From Mycobacterium terramassiliense (lineage in GTDB: Bacteria; Actinomycetota; Actinomycetes; Mycobacteriales; Mycobacteriaceae): DNA of 64,000 bases. The notes beneath the pieces are model-generated. The model was not told where the DNA came from. It saw nothing but the letters and a program-made list of their open reading frames with translations, and made no database searches. The stretch spans positions 310,001 to 374,000 of the forward strand of contig NZ_LT717700.1 in assembly GCF_900157385.1 (NCBI RefSeq), given 5' to 3'. Of this stretch, positions 7,602 to 15,235 are shown piece after piece. The position numbers and the translations under genes were made by a program. Numbering within the stretch: position 1 is the first letter of the stretch; the number at the start of each line of letters is the position of its first letter.

Positions 7602-7932
7602 CGCCGGTCCACGAATCGGATCGCATTCGGGGGTGTCGGCGGGCGCGCGTGGTCGCACACGCGCTCCGCTGGACGCTATCGAGTCGACGTGGCTTCTTGC
7701 TGACCTAGGAAAGTGGCGTCACGCCAGATGGCCAACCTGATCCACGCGCGACACCGAGAGCGCTGTGGCTCCGCGACCAAACTATGCCAACCCGTTGGCA
7801 ACCAGGGATTCTGAAGGTGGACCGAAGGTGACAGCGAATGCGCCCCTCGACCGCGCCCTGAACCGAGGAGCCTAGTCTTCGAGCTCTTTCCTACTGGCGC
7901 ACGCGTCACGTTGGACGCGCGGAGCCGGTGGG
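7602..7932. other. Intergenic between convergent MarR genes; palindrome 7785-7800
   Basis: A 330-base gap without a convincing gene. TGCCAACCCGTTGGCA (7785-7800) is a perfect hyphenated palindrome with 7-bp arms. It could be an orphan operator or a bidirectional terminator stem, since the two MarR genes converge here. Confidence 0.4.
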
Positions 7933-8421
7933 CTAACCTGACTCGGCGATCCGGTCGGTGATGGCCTGGGCCGCTCTGCCGAGTCTGATCAGGTCGGCCT
8001 TCGTCAACGACTCCACCACCAGTTCGCGCACCTTCGCGACGTGCAAGGGGGCCGCGGCGGAGACCCGTCGCAATCCCGCCTTCGTGAGCTCGACCACGCT
8101 CACCCTGCCGTCCTCGGCACAGACGCGCTTTACCACCAACCCGTTGGCCGCGAGGCGCCTGACCACGTGCGACAACCGCGACAACGAGGAGTTCGCGCGG
8201 GAGGCGAGCTCCGACATCCGCAGCGTCCTGTCGTCGGCTTCCGAGAGATTCGCCAGCACGAGGTACTCGAACGTCGTCAGTCCGGTGGTGCGCTGCAGAT
8301 CGCTTTCCAGGGCCGCCGGAAGCTCCATAATCATCGAAAGGAGCTGACGCCACGCACGCTGCTGATCGTCGTCGAGCCACACTGTTTTGGGTTGACGACG
8401 CTCACGTTCGGGCCGTATCAC
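7933..8421 (-). CDS. MarR-family regulator, copy 2
   Basis: A 162-residue MarR protein. Its core reads TTFEYLVLANLSEADDRTLR, MSELASRANSSLSRLSHVVRRL (recognition helix) and wing VKRVCAEDGRVSVVELTKAG. The start is a GTG at 8421. It is divergent from the doxX-npd/yceI pair, and the space between carries a 52-bp region of nested inverted repeats that share their core motif with the operator of MarR copy 1. The two MarR proteins are not close copies in sequence, so cross-regulation rather than simple redundancy is possible. Confidence 0.82.
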   Translation of the reverse strand: MIRPERERRQPKTVWLDDDQQRAWRQLLSMIMELPAALESDLQRTTGLTTFEYLVLANLSEADDRTLRMSELASRANSSLSRLSHVVRRLAANGLVVKRVCAEDGRVSVVELTKAGLRRVSAAAPLHVAKVRELVVESLTKADLIRLGRAAQAITDRIAESG

Positions 8422-8593
8422 CGCGACGACCCCATGGCTTCCGATCGCCCAGCTGTCATCCGGACCTCCTGCACCTCAAGGATAGTTCAACCGTCAACCG
8501 TTAAACGTCAGCCGCCGACCGGCGACGGCGTCCTGTCGTTGTCGAGGCGTCGCGGTCTGCAGCACCGCCGGAATGATTTTGAGGGAGGCCGAT

Positions 8594-8645
8594 TTAGTTG
8601 ACGCATCACATTAACACCGGTAGGGTTAATTGATGCATCAACTAA
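8594..8645. promoter_or_regulatory. Nested inverted repeats, MarR operator of the doxX operon
   Basis: TTAGTTGACGCATCA (8594-8608) pairs with TGATGCATCAACTAA (8631-8645), 14 of 15 positions. The right arm with its preceding T contains the perfect palindrome TTGATGCATCAA (8630-8641). Inside lies a second dyad, ATTAAC (8610-8615) with GTTAAT (8625-8630). The site lies 83 bases before the doxX start. Confidence 0.6.
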
Positions 8646-8727
8646 TGGCTCGTGGATGCGAGATTCGCACGTGCGCCCGGTCGGGTCATCGCCCCTGTTC
8701 GCACATCCACGTCTTCGAGGAGCCCAC

Positions 8728-9108
8728 GTGAACATCGTGGTATGGGTCGCGTCCGGATTACTCGCCGCCGCATACCTTTTTGCCGGTGGCACGAAACTGC
8801 TGATGCCGAAGGAGCGCTTGGCCGCGAACCCCTCCATGGCTGCCGCCGCCGAGGCGTTGTCCGCGACGTCGCTCAAACTTATTGGCGGCGTAGAAGTGGC
8901 GGGCGCTCTCGGTCTGATCCTCCCGTGGCTCACCGGCATCGCGCCGATCCTGACACCGGCCGCCGCCGTGGGCCTGGCGCTGCTGCAGGTGGGCGCGGCG
9001 GTGTTCCACGGCCGACGCGCAGAGTACAAGCAGTGGCCGGTGAGCGCCGCGTTCCTGGCGGTGGCGGTCTTCATCGCGGCCGCCCGGACCGCGGAGGTCG
9101 CGCGATGA
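8728..9108 (+). CDS. DoxX-family membrane protein
   Basis: A 126-residue membrane protein with four hydrophobic helices (about 3-22, 46-66, 70-92, 104-122) and the DoxX-like features FAGGTKLLMPKERL and KLIGGVEVAGALGLILP. DoxX proteins are small quinone-linked membrane partners of redox enzymes. In M. tuberculosis a DoxX (MRC complex) acts with SodA and SseA in oxidative stress, which is known for a homologue and not shown here. The GTG at 8728 has CGAGGAG upstream. Its stop overlaps the next gene's start (ATGA), so translation is coupled to the NPD-YceI protein. Confidence 0.78.
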   Translation: MNIVVWVASGLLAAAYLFAGGTKLLMPKERLAANPSMAAAAEALSATSLKLIGGVEVAGALGLILPWLTGIAPILTPAAAVGLALLQVGAAVFHGRRAEYKQWPVSAAFLAVAVFIAAARTAEVAR

Positions 9109-10295
9109 CCAGCGGTGTGCAGTACGCCATCGTGGGCACCGGCACCGTTGGCACGGTTCTGGCACAACGGTTCTCCGACCACCACGTCCCAGCACTCTTC
9201 GCCAATACGCGAGGTCCGGAGACGATCGACGTCACCGAACTGTCCGCCTCGATCACGCCGGTCACCCTCGACTCCGCCCTGGATGCGGACGTGATCATCT
9301 TGGCCATTCCGTTCCTCCAGGTCCGTGAGTTGGGTCGGCGCCGCGCAGACTGGTCCGGCAAGATCGTCGTCGACGCGACGAACGCGTTTCTGGTGCCCAA
9401 CTCCGAGCAAATCCTTGGCGGCCGCCTCTCGACCGAGTACAACGCCGAGGCGTTTCCGGGCGCCGCGGTGGTCAAGTCGTTCAACCAAACCGCCGCCAAA
9501 CAACTCGCCGAGAAGCGCCCGCCCGAATTCGGGAAACGCGTGGTCTTCGTGTCCAGCAACGACTCCGCGGCAAGCGCGCTAGTAGCCGGGCTGGCTACCG
9601 ATCTCGGCTTCAGCCCAATCGAACTCGGACGTATCGACCAGGGCGGCGTGCTCATCCAAGCCCGCAACGCCCTGGTCTTGCGCAATCTCTACGAGCTACC
9701 GTCGGAACTCGACAGGAGCACCGAGGTCACCTCAACCGTCGAGCGGAAGCTCACCCCCGGCACGTGGACGATCGACCCCGTCCACTCGTCCGTCACCTTC
9801 TCGGTCCGCCATCTCGCGGTCGGCAGGGTACGTGGGCGATTCGACGACTTCTCCGGTGCGATCACGGTGCCCGAGAACGGAACTCCGAGCGTTACGGTCA
9901 CGGTCGCGGTCGGGTCGGTCAATACCGGTAACCCGGACCGCGACCAGCACCTGCGGGCCCCCGACATCTTCGGGGCCGACGAGTTCCCCACCGCCACCCT
10001 CGTCTCGACCGGTATGCACCCCGTCGACAAGGACAACTGGGTGCTCGAGGCTGATTTCACCCTGCGCGGCACCACCAAGCGCGTACCAGTGGCGTTCTCG
10101 TTTCTCGGCGTGAGCCCCGGCATGGGTCGCGGTGAGGTGGCCGGGTTCGAAGGCGTGATCAAGCTGAAGCGTAGCGATTTTGGCGTCCTGACCGACACTC
10201 CCGTGCTAGCCGGAGGCGGCCCAATGCTCGGAGACACCGTCGACATCACCGTTTGCGTAGAGGCGGTCAAGCAACCCTCCGCGCCGACGGGATGA
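9105..10295 (+). CDS. Fusion of NPD NAD(P)-binding domain and YceI domain
   Basis: A 396-residue two-domain protein. Residues 1-200 are an NPD/F420-NADP-reductase-like Rossmann domain (YAIVGTGTVGTVLAQRF, then DVIILAIPFLQV, IVVDATNAFLVP and VVKSFNQTAAKQL). Residues about 213-392 are a complete YceI lipocalin-like domain (LTPGTWTIDPVHSSVTFSVRH opening, DRDQHLRAPDIFGADEFPTA, and SDFGV near the end). YceI proteins bind polyisoprenoids such as quinones. I see no stop between the domains and no signal peptide, so the YceI half should be cytoplasmic. The start overlaps doxX by ATGA. A soluble NAD(P)-binding and lipid-quinone-binding pair coupled to DoxX suggests quinone-linked redox defence; this is inference. 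Confidence 0.85.
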   Translation: MTSGVQYAIVGTGTVGTVLAQRFSDHHVPALFANTRGPETIDVTELSASITPVTLDSALDADVIILAIPFLQVRELGRRRADWSGKIVVDATNAFLVPNSEQILGGRLSTEYNAEAFPGAAVVKSFNQTAAKQLAEKRPPEFGKRVVFVSSNDSAASALVAGLATDLGFSPIELGRIDQGGVLIQARNALVLRNLYELPSELDRSTEVTSTVERKLTPGTWTIDPVHSSVTFSVRHLAVGRVRGRFDDFSGAITVPENGTPSVTVTVAVGSVNTGNPDRDQHLRAPDIFGADEFPTATLVSTGMHPVDKDNWVLEADFTLRGTTKRVPVAFSFLGVSPGMGRGEVAGFEGVIKLKRSDFGVLTDTPVLAGGGPMLGDTVDITVCVEAVKQPSAPTG

Positions 10296-10386
10296 GGCGG
10301 CGAAGCCACCGGGCGGCGAACGTCGCGACTGGATCCGAAACCCGCGGCTACGACGCGAACCCGCCGACGCGTCTCGGGCTGCACCG

Positions 10387-10809
10387 TTATTCCGCTTCGG
10401 TGTGCAGTTCCCAGGGCTGCATGCCGAGGGCATCCGCAAGGTTTCGCTGCAGCGCGACGCCGGACGGCAGCGGGCGCCAAAATATGGTGACCTCGGCGAT
10501 ATTGCCGCCCGCATCGAGCAGGATGTAGTCCATTCCGTCGACCACCGTGTCCTCGATCCGCAGCCGGAAGTACGCCGCGTGGTGCGTCTCGCCGCTGAGG
10601 ACCTCCTTATAGGTGAGGTCCGCCGCTGCGCCGACCCCTCGTATGGCTTCCAGGACTGCGTCGCGGCCAGTGGTTGGTTCATCGCCGAGCGGGCTGTACA
10701 GCACCACGTCCTCGGCGAGGATGCCGAAAAGAGCGTCTTTGTCTGCGCCGCCGTGCATGGCGTCGACGAAGGATTCCACGGTGTCGCGGTGCGGGGCGAA
10801 GGTGGTCAT
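10387..10809 (-). CDS. NTF2/SnoaL-like protein, copy B
   Basis: A 140-residue NTF2-like protein and clear paralog of the protein at 4891-5316. They share MTTFAPHRDT, the GGxDKD turn, GDEPxTGR, LSGETHHAA and GVALQRNLA to GMQPWEL. The leader before the start is alike as well (GGTCATGG followed by ACTCCTC on the plus strand in both). Function is unknown; the pocket-lining residues differ enough to suggest different ligands. It converges with the NPD-YceI gene across about 90 bases. The SDR gene upstream is on the same strand but 180 bases away. Confidence 0.8.
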   Translation of the reverse strand: MTTFAPHRDTVESFVDAMHGGADKDALFGILAEDVVLYSPLGDEPTTGRDAVLEAIRGVGAAADLTYKEVLSGETHHAAYFRLRIEDTVVDGMDYILLDAGGNIAEVTIFWRPLPSGVALQRNLADALGMQPWELHTEAE

Positions 10810-10988
10810 GGTTACTCCTCATATCCTTGGTTGCGTGTGGTGTGAGACCTGATCGGCGCGACTGTGCGGTGACTCGAAGAGCTCACGACCACAACGGATT
10901 ACCGGAAATCGGAAGGTCGGCACTCTTCGGCGCTGAGCGGCTCCGGGGCGACGACGTCGTTGTCGGCGTCCATCCCGGTGTCGCTCAC
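10810..10988. other. Short intergenic space, nothing recognised
   Basis: About 180 bases between the SDR stop and NTF2-like copy B. Its part nearest copy B resembles the leader of copy A (GGTGTGAGAC followed by TCGGCGCG). No other feature is seen. Confidence 0.4.
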
Positions 10989-11723
10989 TCAGATCACTGT
11001 GGTGCCGCCGTCGACCACCAGCTCCATGCCATTGACATAGCTCGAGTCGTCGGAGGCCAGGAACAACGCGGCCGACGCGATCTCCTCTGGGCGGCCCATC
11101 TCTCGCCGCGGGATCACGGACTCGAACTGCGCCTTCATCTCCTCGTCCATTACCTCTTCCAGCATCGGTGAGGCGACCTGGCCGGGGGTCAGCACGTTCA
11201 CCCGGATCTTCCTGTCCCTCAACTCCGACACCCACACCCGTGCGTAGGCGGGCAGCACGGCCTTGCTTCCCGCGTACACACTCCAATTCGGGTAGCCCCG
11301 CAGCGAGGCGTTTGACCCGGTCATGAAAATCGAGCCGCCATCGTTGAACAGCGGCAGCGCCTTCTGGACCGTGAACAGCGTGCCGCGCGCGTTCAGCCAG
11401 AAGGCGTCGTGGAAGTCCTCCTCGGTGATCTCACCGAGTTTGTTCTGCTTGCCTACCCCGGCGCTTGCCCACAACGCGTCGATTGAGCCCTTTTCCTGTT
11501 TGACCGTGTCGAACAAACGGTCCAGATCGTCGAGGTCGGCCGAATCGCCTTGCACGCCGGTCACGTTCCGGCCGATCTGTTCGACGGCTTCTTCCAGCGC
11601 GTCCTTCCGTCGGCCCGTGATGAAGACGTGAGCTCCTTCGTCAACGAACAACTTGGCGCCGGCCAGCGCCATGCCACTCGTCGCGCCCGTGATCACCGCG
11701 ACCTTGCCATCGAGCTTTCCCAC
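10989..11723 (-). CDS. Classical SDR oxidoreductase with altered glycine motif
   Basis: A 244-residue short-chain dehydrogenase: cofactor loop VAVITGATSGMALAGAKLF, active-site serine in MTGSNASLRG, YxxxK as YAGSKAVL, and NVLTPGQVASPM after it. It ends with the usual NGMELVVDGGTTVI. Two deviations stand out. The normal TGxxxGIG is TGATSGMA, so the third glycine is replaced, and the NNAG motif reads WASAG. Both are near the cofactor and may change cofactor preference. The GTG at 11723 with TGGAG upstream was chosen. It is divergent from a TetR gene, which probably controls it. Confidence 0.85.
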   Translation of the reverse strand: MGKLDGKVAVITGATSGMALAGAKLFVDEGAHVFITGRRKDALEEAVEQIGRNVTGVQGDSADLDDLDRLFDTVKQEKGSIDALWASAGVGKQNKLGEITEEDFHDAFWLNARGTLFTVQKALPLFNDGGSIFMTGSNASLRGYPNWSVYAGSKAVLPAYARVWVSELRDRKIRVNVLTPGQVASPMLEEVMDEEMKAQFESVIPRREMGRPEEIASAALFLASDDSSYVNGMELVVDGGTTVI

Positions 11724-11755
11724 GATCACTCCAAATCTTTCGAAGGTGCCGATGT

Positions 11756-11823
11756 TATGTACACCGATCTGAGTGCTTAAGCTATCGCGCAACTGTGTGG
11801 AATGCAAGCTATGCACACCGATC
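11756..11823. promoter_or_regulatory. Direct repeats in SDR/TetR divergent promoter
   Basis: TATGTACACCGATC (11756-11769) and TATGCACACCGATC (11810-11823) are 14-bp direct repeats with one mismatch, 54 bp apart, in the 127-base space between the divergent SDR and TetR starts. AAGCTAT also occurs twice between them. They are candidate binding sites for the TetR protein. Confidence 0.45.
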
Positions 11824-11850
11824 CGTACCCCACTGGGCTACGCTGGGTGA

Positions 11851-12501
11851 GTGCCGGAGTTAGAGAAGGGGCCGCGAGGCCTGCGCCGCGGCAGGGGCGC
11901 ACGAGAGCGCATCCTGGCCGCTTCACGACAACTGTTCCGCGATCAAGGCATCAACAGCACCGGCCTGGACCAGCTCTGCGCGGTGGCCCAGGTGTCCAAG
12001 CGCACCTTCTACCAGCACTTCACCGGTAAGGATCAGCTGATCGCCGAACACCTACGCCGATTTGACCCCGACATCCTGCCCGAGGTGTTCGACCGCACCG
12101 ACCTCACACCCCGCGAACGGCTCCTCGCCGCCTTCGACCTTCACGCGCCGCTGTGCCCGTTCATCGCGGCGGCCGTCGAGCTCCACGATCCGGACCACCC
12201 CGCACGCGTACACGCCGCGGACTATAAGAAGGCCTTTGCCGCGCGGCTCACCGAAACCGCGCGCGAGGCCGGCGCCGCCAACCCCGAACTGCTCGGCGAA
12301 CAACTGGCGCTGCTCCTGGATGGCGCCTCGGCCCGCAACCGAGTCCTCAACACCGAAACCTTCGCCACCGCCGCCGCCATCGCAGCCGTCCTCATCGACA
12401 ACGCCATCCCCACGCCAGCGGTACCGTCCGGCGCCGGCGCGAACCTGCCAGCCGGGAAAGGGCCGCGCGCTGGGTCCGGCGGCGAGCTCAGCCGAATTTG
12501 A
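11851..12501 (+). CDS. TetR-family transcriptional regulator
   Basis: A 216-residue regulator. The N-terminal helix-turn-helix reads RERILAASRQLFRDQGINSTGLDQLCAVAQVSKRTFYQHF; the C-terminal half is the ligand domain (CPFIAAAVELHDPDHPARV). The GTG at 11851 is the first start after the repeats of the promoter region and has no clear ribosome site, so the message may be leaderless. It is divergent from the SDR gene. The last 14 bases overlap the end of the convergent SRPBCC fragment, whose truncation may be connected with this junction. Confidence 0.82.
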   Translation: MPELEKGPRGLRRGRGARERILAASRQLFRDQGINSTGLDQLCAVAQVSKRTFYQHFTGKDQLIAEHLRRFDPDILPEVFDRTDLTPRERLLAAFDLHAPLCPFIAAAVELHDPDHPARVHAADYKKAFAARLTETAREAGAANPELLGEQLALLLDGASARNRVLNTETFATAAAIAAVLIDNAIPTPAVPSGAGANLPAGKGPRAGSGGELSRI

Positions 12502-12688
12502 CGCCAAGGGATCGAAACGACGCATCTACTCGGAGCCGCCCATCTTCGGCGGCGGGTTCCACGGTGTCCCAGTCGTCGTACCAATCGGGAATGTCGGCCA
12601 GTGTGGTGATCAGGTTCCATAGGACTTCGGGCGGTGCGTCGATCCTTATCGACGTGGACAGCGTTCGACCGTCGCGGCGAAACATCAC
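12488..12688 (-). pseudogene. Truncated SRPBCC (START-like) protein
   Basis: A 66-codon frame that reads as the first part of an SRPBCC ligand-binding protein: TLSTSIRIDAPPEVLWNLIT, then IPDWYDDWDTVEP. Complete family members have about 140-150 residues, so more than half is missing. No continuation is evident in the other frames beyond 12488, where the convergent TetR gene ends. It begins GTGATG overlapping the stop of the TetR gene at 12685-13344, so it was cotranscribed with it. I read it as a gene cut by a deletion; a short functional protein cannot be excluded. Confidence 0.55.
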
Positions 12689-13344
12689 CGGGATGTTTCC
12701 GTCGCCTGGCTAACTGACGCGCCGGCGCGTCGGGGCCTGAGGTCTTCGATGCGATCGAGGACCTCATCGAGTGCCGTTGCCAGAGGAGCGGGGTCGCGGC
12801 GAACCTGCGCGAGCAGCATGCCGCCTTCGACCGCCGCCAACAGCGCGGTCGCCAGGCGGTCGGGGTTGGCCTTGCGGCGCAGCTCACCCCGGTCGTACAT
12901 GGCCTGTAGGCCTGCCCGGATCGCCGTTTCCCACTGGTCGAATCCACCGGCGAGGTCAACTCGACATTCCGGGAAGGACTCGGCCAGCTCACCGGCCAGC
13001 GACCCGACCGGGCAACCGCCCTCACAGTTCCGCTGGCCAAGCGTGTTGACGAGAAGGTCTCGCCAGGCGCGCAAACCCTCCATGCTGTCCAGCCCCCCGA
13101 GCGTGGCCAGCAGAGCCTCGATGCGATGCGCGACGACGGCCCTGATCAGCGAATCCTTGTCCCCGAAGTAGTGATACACCTGCGAAACGCCTACGCCCGC
13201 CGCCTTCTGGACGTCACCAAGACTCGTGCCGGCGACACCGTGGTCGTGCATCAGTTCCGCTGCTGTCGCCACGATCCGCTCCCGCGTGGCCCGCCCCTTG
13301 GGGGTGAGCCGTCGCGGCTCGGTGACCGATTCGTTCGCTGCCAT
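12685..13344 (-). CDS. TetR-family transcriptional regulator (AcrR/NemR-like)
   Basis: A 219-residue TetR protein. The DNA-binding domain reads ATRERIVATAAELMHDHGVA, then TSLGDVQKAAGVGVSQVYHYF. The C-terminal domain contains NCEGGCPVGSLAGEL, the cysteine-bearing motif often seen in the TetR_C_16 or LmrA/YxaF type (GCPVG). ATG 13344 follows a GTG at 13347; both are possible. The stop overlaps the start of the SRPBCC fragment by GTGA. Upstream, a perfect dyad at 13530-13547 is a possible operator, although 180 bases away. Confidence 0.82.
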   Translation of the reverse strand: MAANESVTEPRRLTPKGRATRERIVATAAELMHDHGVAGTSLGDVQKAAGVGVSQVYHYFGDKDSLIRAVVAHRIEALLATLGGLDSMEGLRAWRDLLVNTLGQRNCEGGCPVGSLAGELAESFPECRVDLAGGFDQWETAIRAGLQAMYDRGELRRKANPDRLATALLAAVEGGMLLAQVRRDPAPLATALDEVLDRIEDLRPRRAGASVSQATETSR

Positions 13345-13529
13345 CACGTTGGCCAGTTCCGGCGGGATCCTTCGCTGCGGGCCCCGCCGCCCTGATCCTC
13401 CTTCCGATTCGTCCGGTCCTGTTCCGAGTTGTTAATGCGTGCTCCTCGCGGCGCCGTGAACCCGACATCGACTTACCGGATTCTGCGCGGTCCCGCCCGC
13501 AGCAACCTGGACGTCAGTGTAGCTCCGAC

Positions 13530-13547
13530 GCGACACAATAGTGTCGC
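13530..13547. promoter_or_regulatory. Perfect inverted repeat, TetR-type operator
   Basis: GCGACACAATAGTGTCGC: 7-bp arms around an AATA spacer. Length and symmetry are typical of TetR operators. It lies 186 bases upstream of the minus-strand TetR gene and 418 bases upstream of the plus-strand SDR gene. Confidence 0.5.
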
Positions 13548-13787
13548 ACATACTACATAACATGATGCAAACGCACACAGCCGCGGTTCGAGGTTGCTTT
13601 CGCCGCGGTGTGTCTGTTCGTCAAATGAACCATCGAAATACGCACTACTGCAGCGTATTCAACGCGATCAACGGCCACCTACGTTGACCGACCTCACGGT
13701 TGACATCCGGATACTTCACCACCTTTCTGTAGCATGGATTACAAATAACATGTAGGCTAAGGCAGTCCCCCCTACAGAAAGGGCATC

Positions 13788-13838
13788 ATGACGGCGACGT
13801 TGACACACGACGACGCCGGTGCTCTGTCGAGTACATGA
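13788..13838 (+). CDS. Tiny ORF (16 codons), leader peptide or gene remnant
   Basis: ATG at 13788 with AGAAAGGG just upstream, reading MTATLTHDDAGALSST and a TGA at 13836-13838. The ribosome site is good but the peptide is very short. It could be a leader peptide of the SDR gene 126 bases downstream, or the start of a gene whose remainder was lost. Confidence 0.3.
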   Translation: MTATLTHDDAGALSST

Positions 13839-13964
13839 CTTCGAAAGCCCGAGGCCTTCGGCTGCTGATCGGGCTGCAGCGCCACGCTCCCGGATGGGGT
13901 TCTGCCATCGGTGGCGCGCGGGCGCGAAGTCCCTATCAAGTCTCTATCGAAAGGAAATGACAGC

Positions 13965-14966
13965 ATGGCTGCGACGTCTTCCAAGGCGGTTCTGATCACC
14001 GGTGCCAACGTTGGGCTCGGCAAGGAGGTGGCGCGCCAACTCGCTCTTGCCGGCGATTTCGCCAGGATCTATCTAGCGTGTCGCAACACCGATAGCGGGC
14101 GGTCGGCGGCCGCCGACCTGGGGCGCCTCACGGGCAGGTCCATCTTCACGGTAATTCGAATGGACCTGACCGATTTGGACTCGGTGAGGTCCGCGCTGAG
14201 CACGTTGGATGGCCCACTGCATTCGATGGTCATGAATGCCGGCGGCACCGGCGGCCCCACACCGCTGGCGCTCACCGCTGACGGTGTCACGCATGTCTTC
14301 GGTTCCAACGTACTGGGCCACGTTGTACTGCTTGAGAATCTCCTCGCCGCCAGGGCACTGACCAACACCGCGGTCCTGGTGGGCAGCGAAGCCGCGCGCG
14401 GTGTTCGCATGATGCGGATGCCGCGGCCCAGGTTCGCAAACCACTCAGTGGAGGAGTTCGTCAGCGTCATCGACGGTTCGTTCTTCGAACGGCGGAAATT
14501 CAACACGTTCCTTGCCTATGGACAGGTGAAATACCTTGGTGCGCTGTGGATGTCGTCGCTGGCCCGAAAGCATCCCGACCTGCGGCTGCTCACCGTGAGC
14601 CCGGGCAACACCGCGGGAACGGACGCGTTGCGCGACATGGGCCCGGTCACTCGTGGCGTGATGAATCACGTCATGTTGCCCTACGTCCTTCCCGCGCTGG
14701 GGGTAGGACACCAGTTGGAGAAGGGCGCTCAGCGGCTGGTCGATGGAGTCACCGACGAACAGTTGCGCAGCGGGGTGTTCTACGCCAGCCGACCGGGCAA
14801 AGTCGTCGGGCCCCTCGTGGATCAGGCTGGGATCGTCGTCGACTTCAAAGACCCGGCAATACAACAGCATGCGTACGAAGCCATCCATCGCTTCGTGAAA
14901 AGGCCACCCTCACATCAACAACCGCTTCCCCGCATCGTCGGTGCGGATGGCGTCGAGTCCCGCTGA
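13965..14966 (+). CDS. SDR oxidoreductase, protochlorophyllide-reductase/retinol-dehydrogenase-like
   Basis: A 333-residue short-chain dehydrogenase of the long eukaryote-like type. It has the cofactor motif VLITGANVGLGKEVARQLA, the arginine of LACRNTDSG, MNAGGTGGP in the NNAG position, FGSNVLGHVVL, and YGQVKYLGALW as the YxxxK catalytic motif, followed by TVSPGNTAGTDAL. These features fit the protochlorophyllide reductase/retinol dehydrogenase/WW-oxidoreductase group; the substrate is unknown. ATG 13965 has GAAAGGA at good spacing. It stands alone, with a gene-poor stretch after it. Confidence 0.82.
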   Translation: MAATSSKAVLITGANVGLGKEVARQLALAGDFARIYLACRNTDSGRSAAADLGRLTGRSIFTVIRMDLTDLDSVRSALSTLDGPLHSMVMNAGGTGGPTPLALTADGVTHVFGSNVLGHVVLLENLLAARALTNTAVLVGSEAARGVRMMRMPRPRFANHSVEEFVSVIDGSFFERRKFNTFLAYGQVKYLGALWMSSLARKHPDLRLLTVSPGNTAGTDALRDMGPVTRGVMNHVMLPYVLPALGVGHQLEKGAQRLVDGVTDEQLRSGVFYASRPGKVVGPLVDQAGIVVDFKDPAIQQHAYEAIHRFVKRPPSHQQPLPRIVGADGVESR

Positions 14967-15138
14967 CGGCCAGGCCCGCGGCGTTGATTGATCGTGGATC
15001 CCGAGCCGCATCGAAGCTTTCACGCTCCGACGGTGTGGCGTCGGGGCGATAAGTCGGCGCCCGTCGCCGCACCCGCGACTGCCAACCCCGCGGCGTCAAA
15101 TGCGGAAACTCACCAGAAAACAGAATTCAGGTGTAAAC

Positions 15139-15177
15139 CATGTCTCGGGACACCTGTCAACGATGTCCCGAGACATG
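15139..15177. repeat. Perfect 14-bp inverted repeat, possible IS end
   Basis: CATGTCTCGGGACA (15139-15152) and TGTCCCGAGACATG (15164-15177) are exact reverse complements with an 11-base loop. It is preceded by TGTAAAC. The structure is far too perfect for chance and resembles the terminal sequences of actinobacterial insertion sequences (possibly IS481-like; from memory). No transposase gene is present here. Confidence 0.6.
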
Positions 15178-15235
15178 ACATCCCCAAATCTGTTCCCAAA
15201 TCCTGCGGCCGGTGGGCCGCTCAGCAGACGGTTAA

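Larger units (their letters stand above)
13348..13964. other. 600-base intergenic region with dyad and tiny ORF
   Basis: A space between divergent TetR and SDR genes, visibly richer in A/T around 13540-13760 than its surroundings. It holds the dyad at 13530-13547 and a 16-codon ORF at 13788-13838. I see no full gene. A deletion that removed a gene between the two is plausible. Confidence 0.4.

Noticed and set aside
8652..9104. N-terminal extension of the NPD-YceI protein
   Set aside because: The frame is open but overlaps doxX entirely and lacks a domain; the ATG at 9105 overlapping the doxX stop is the natural start.
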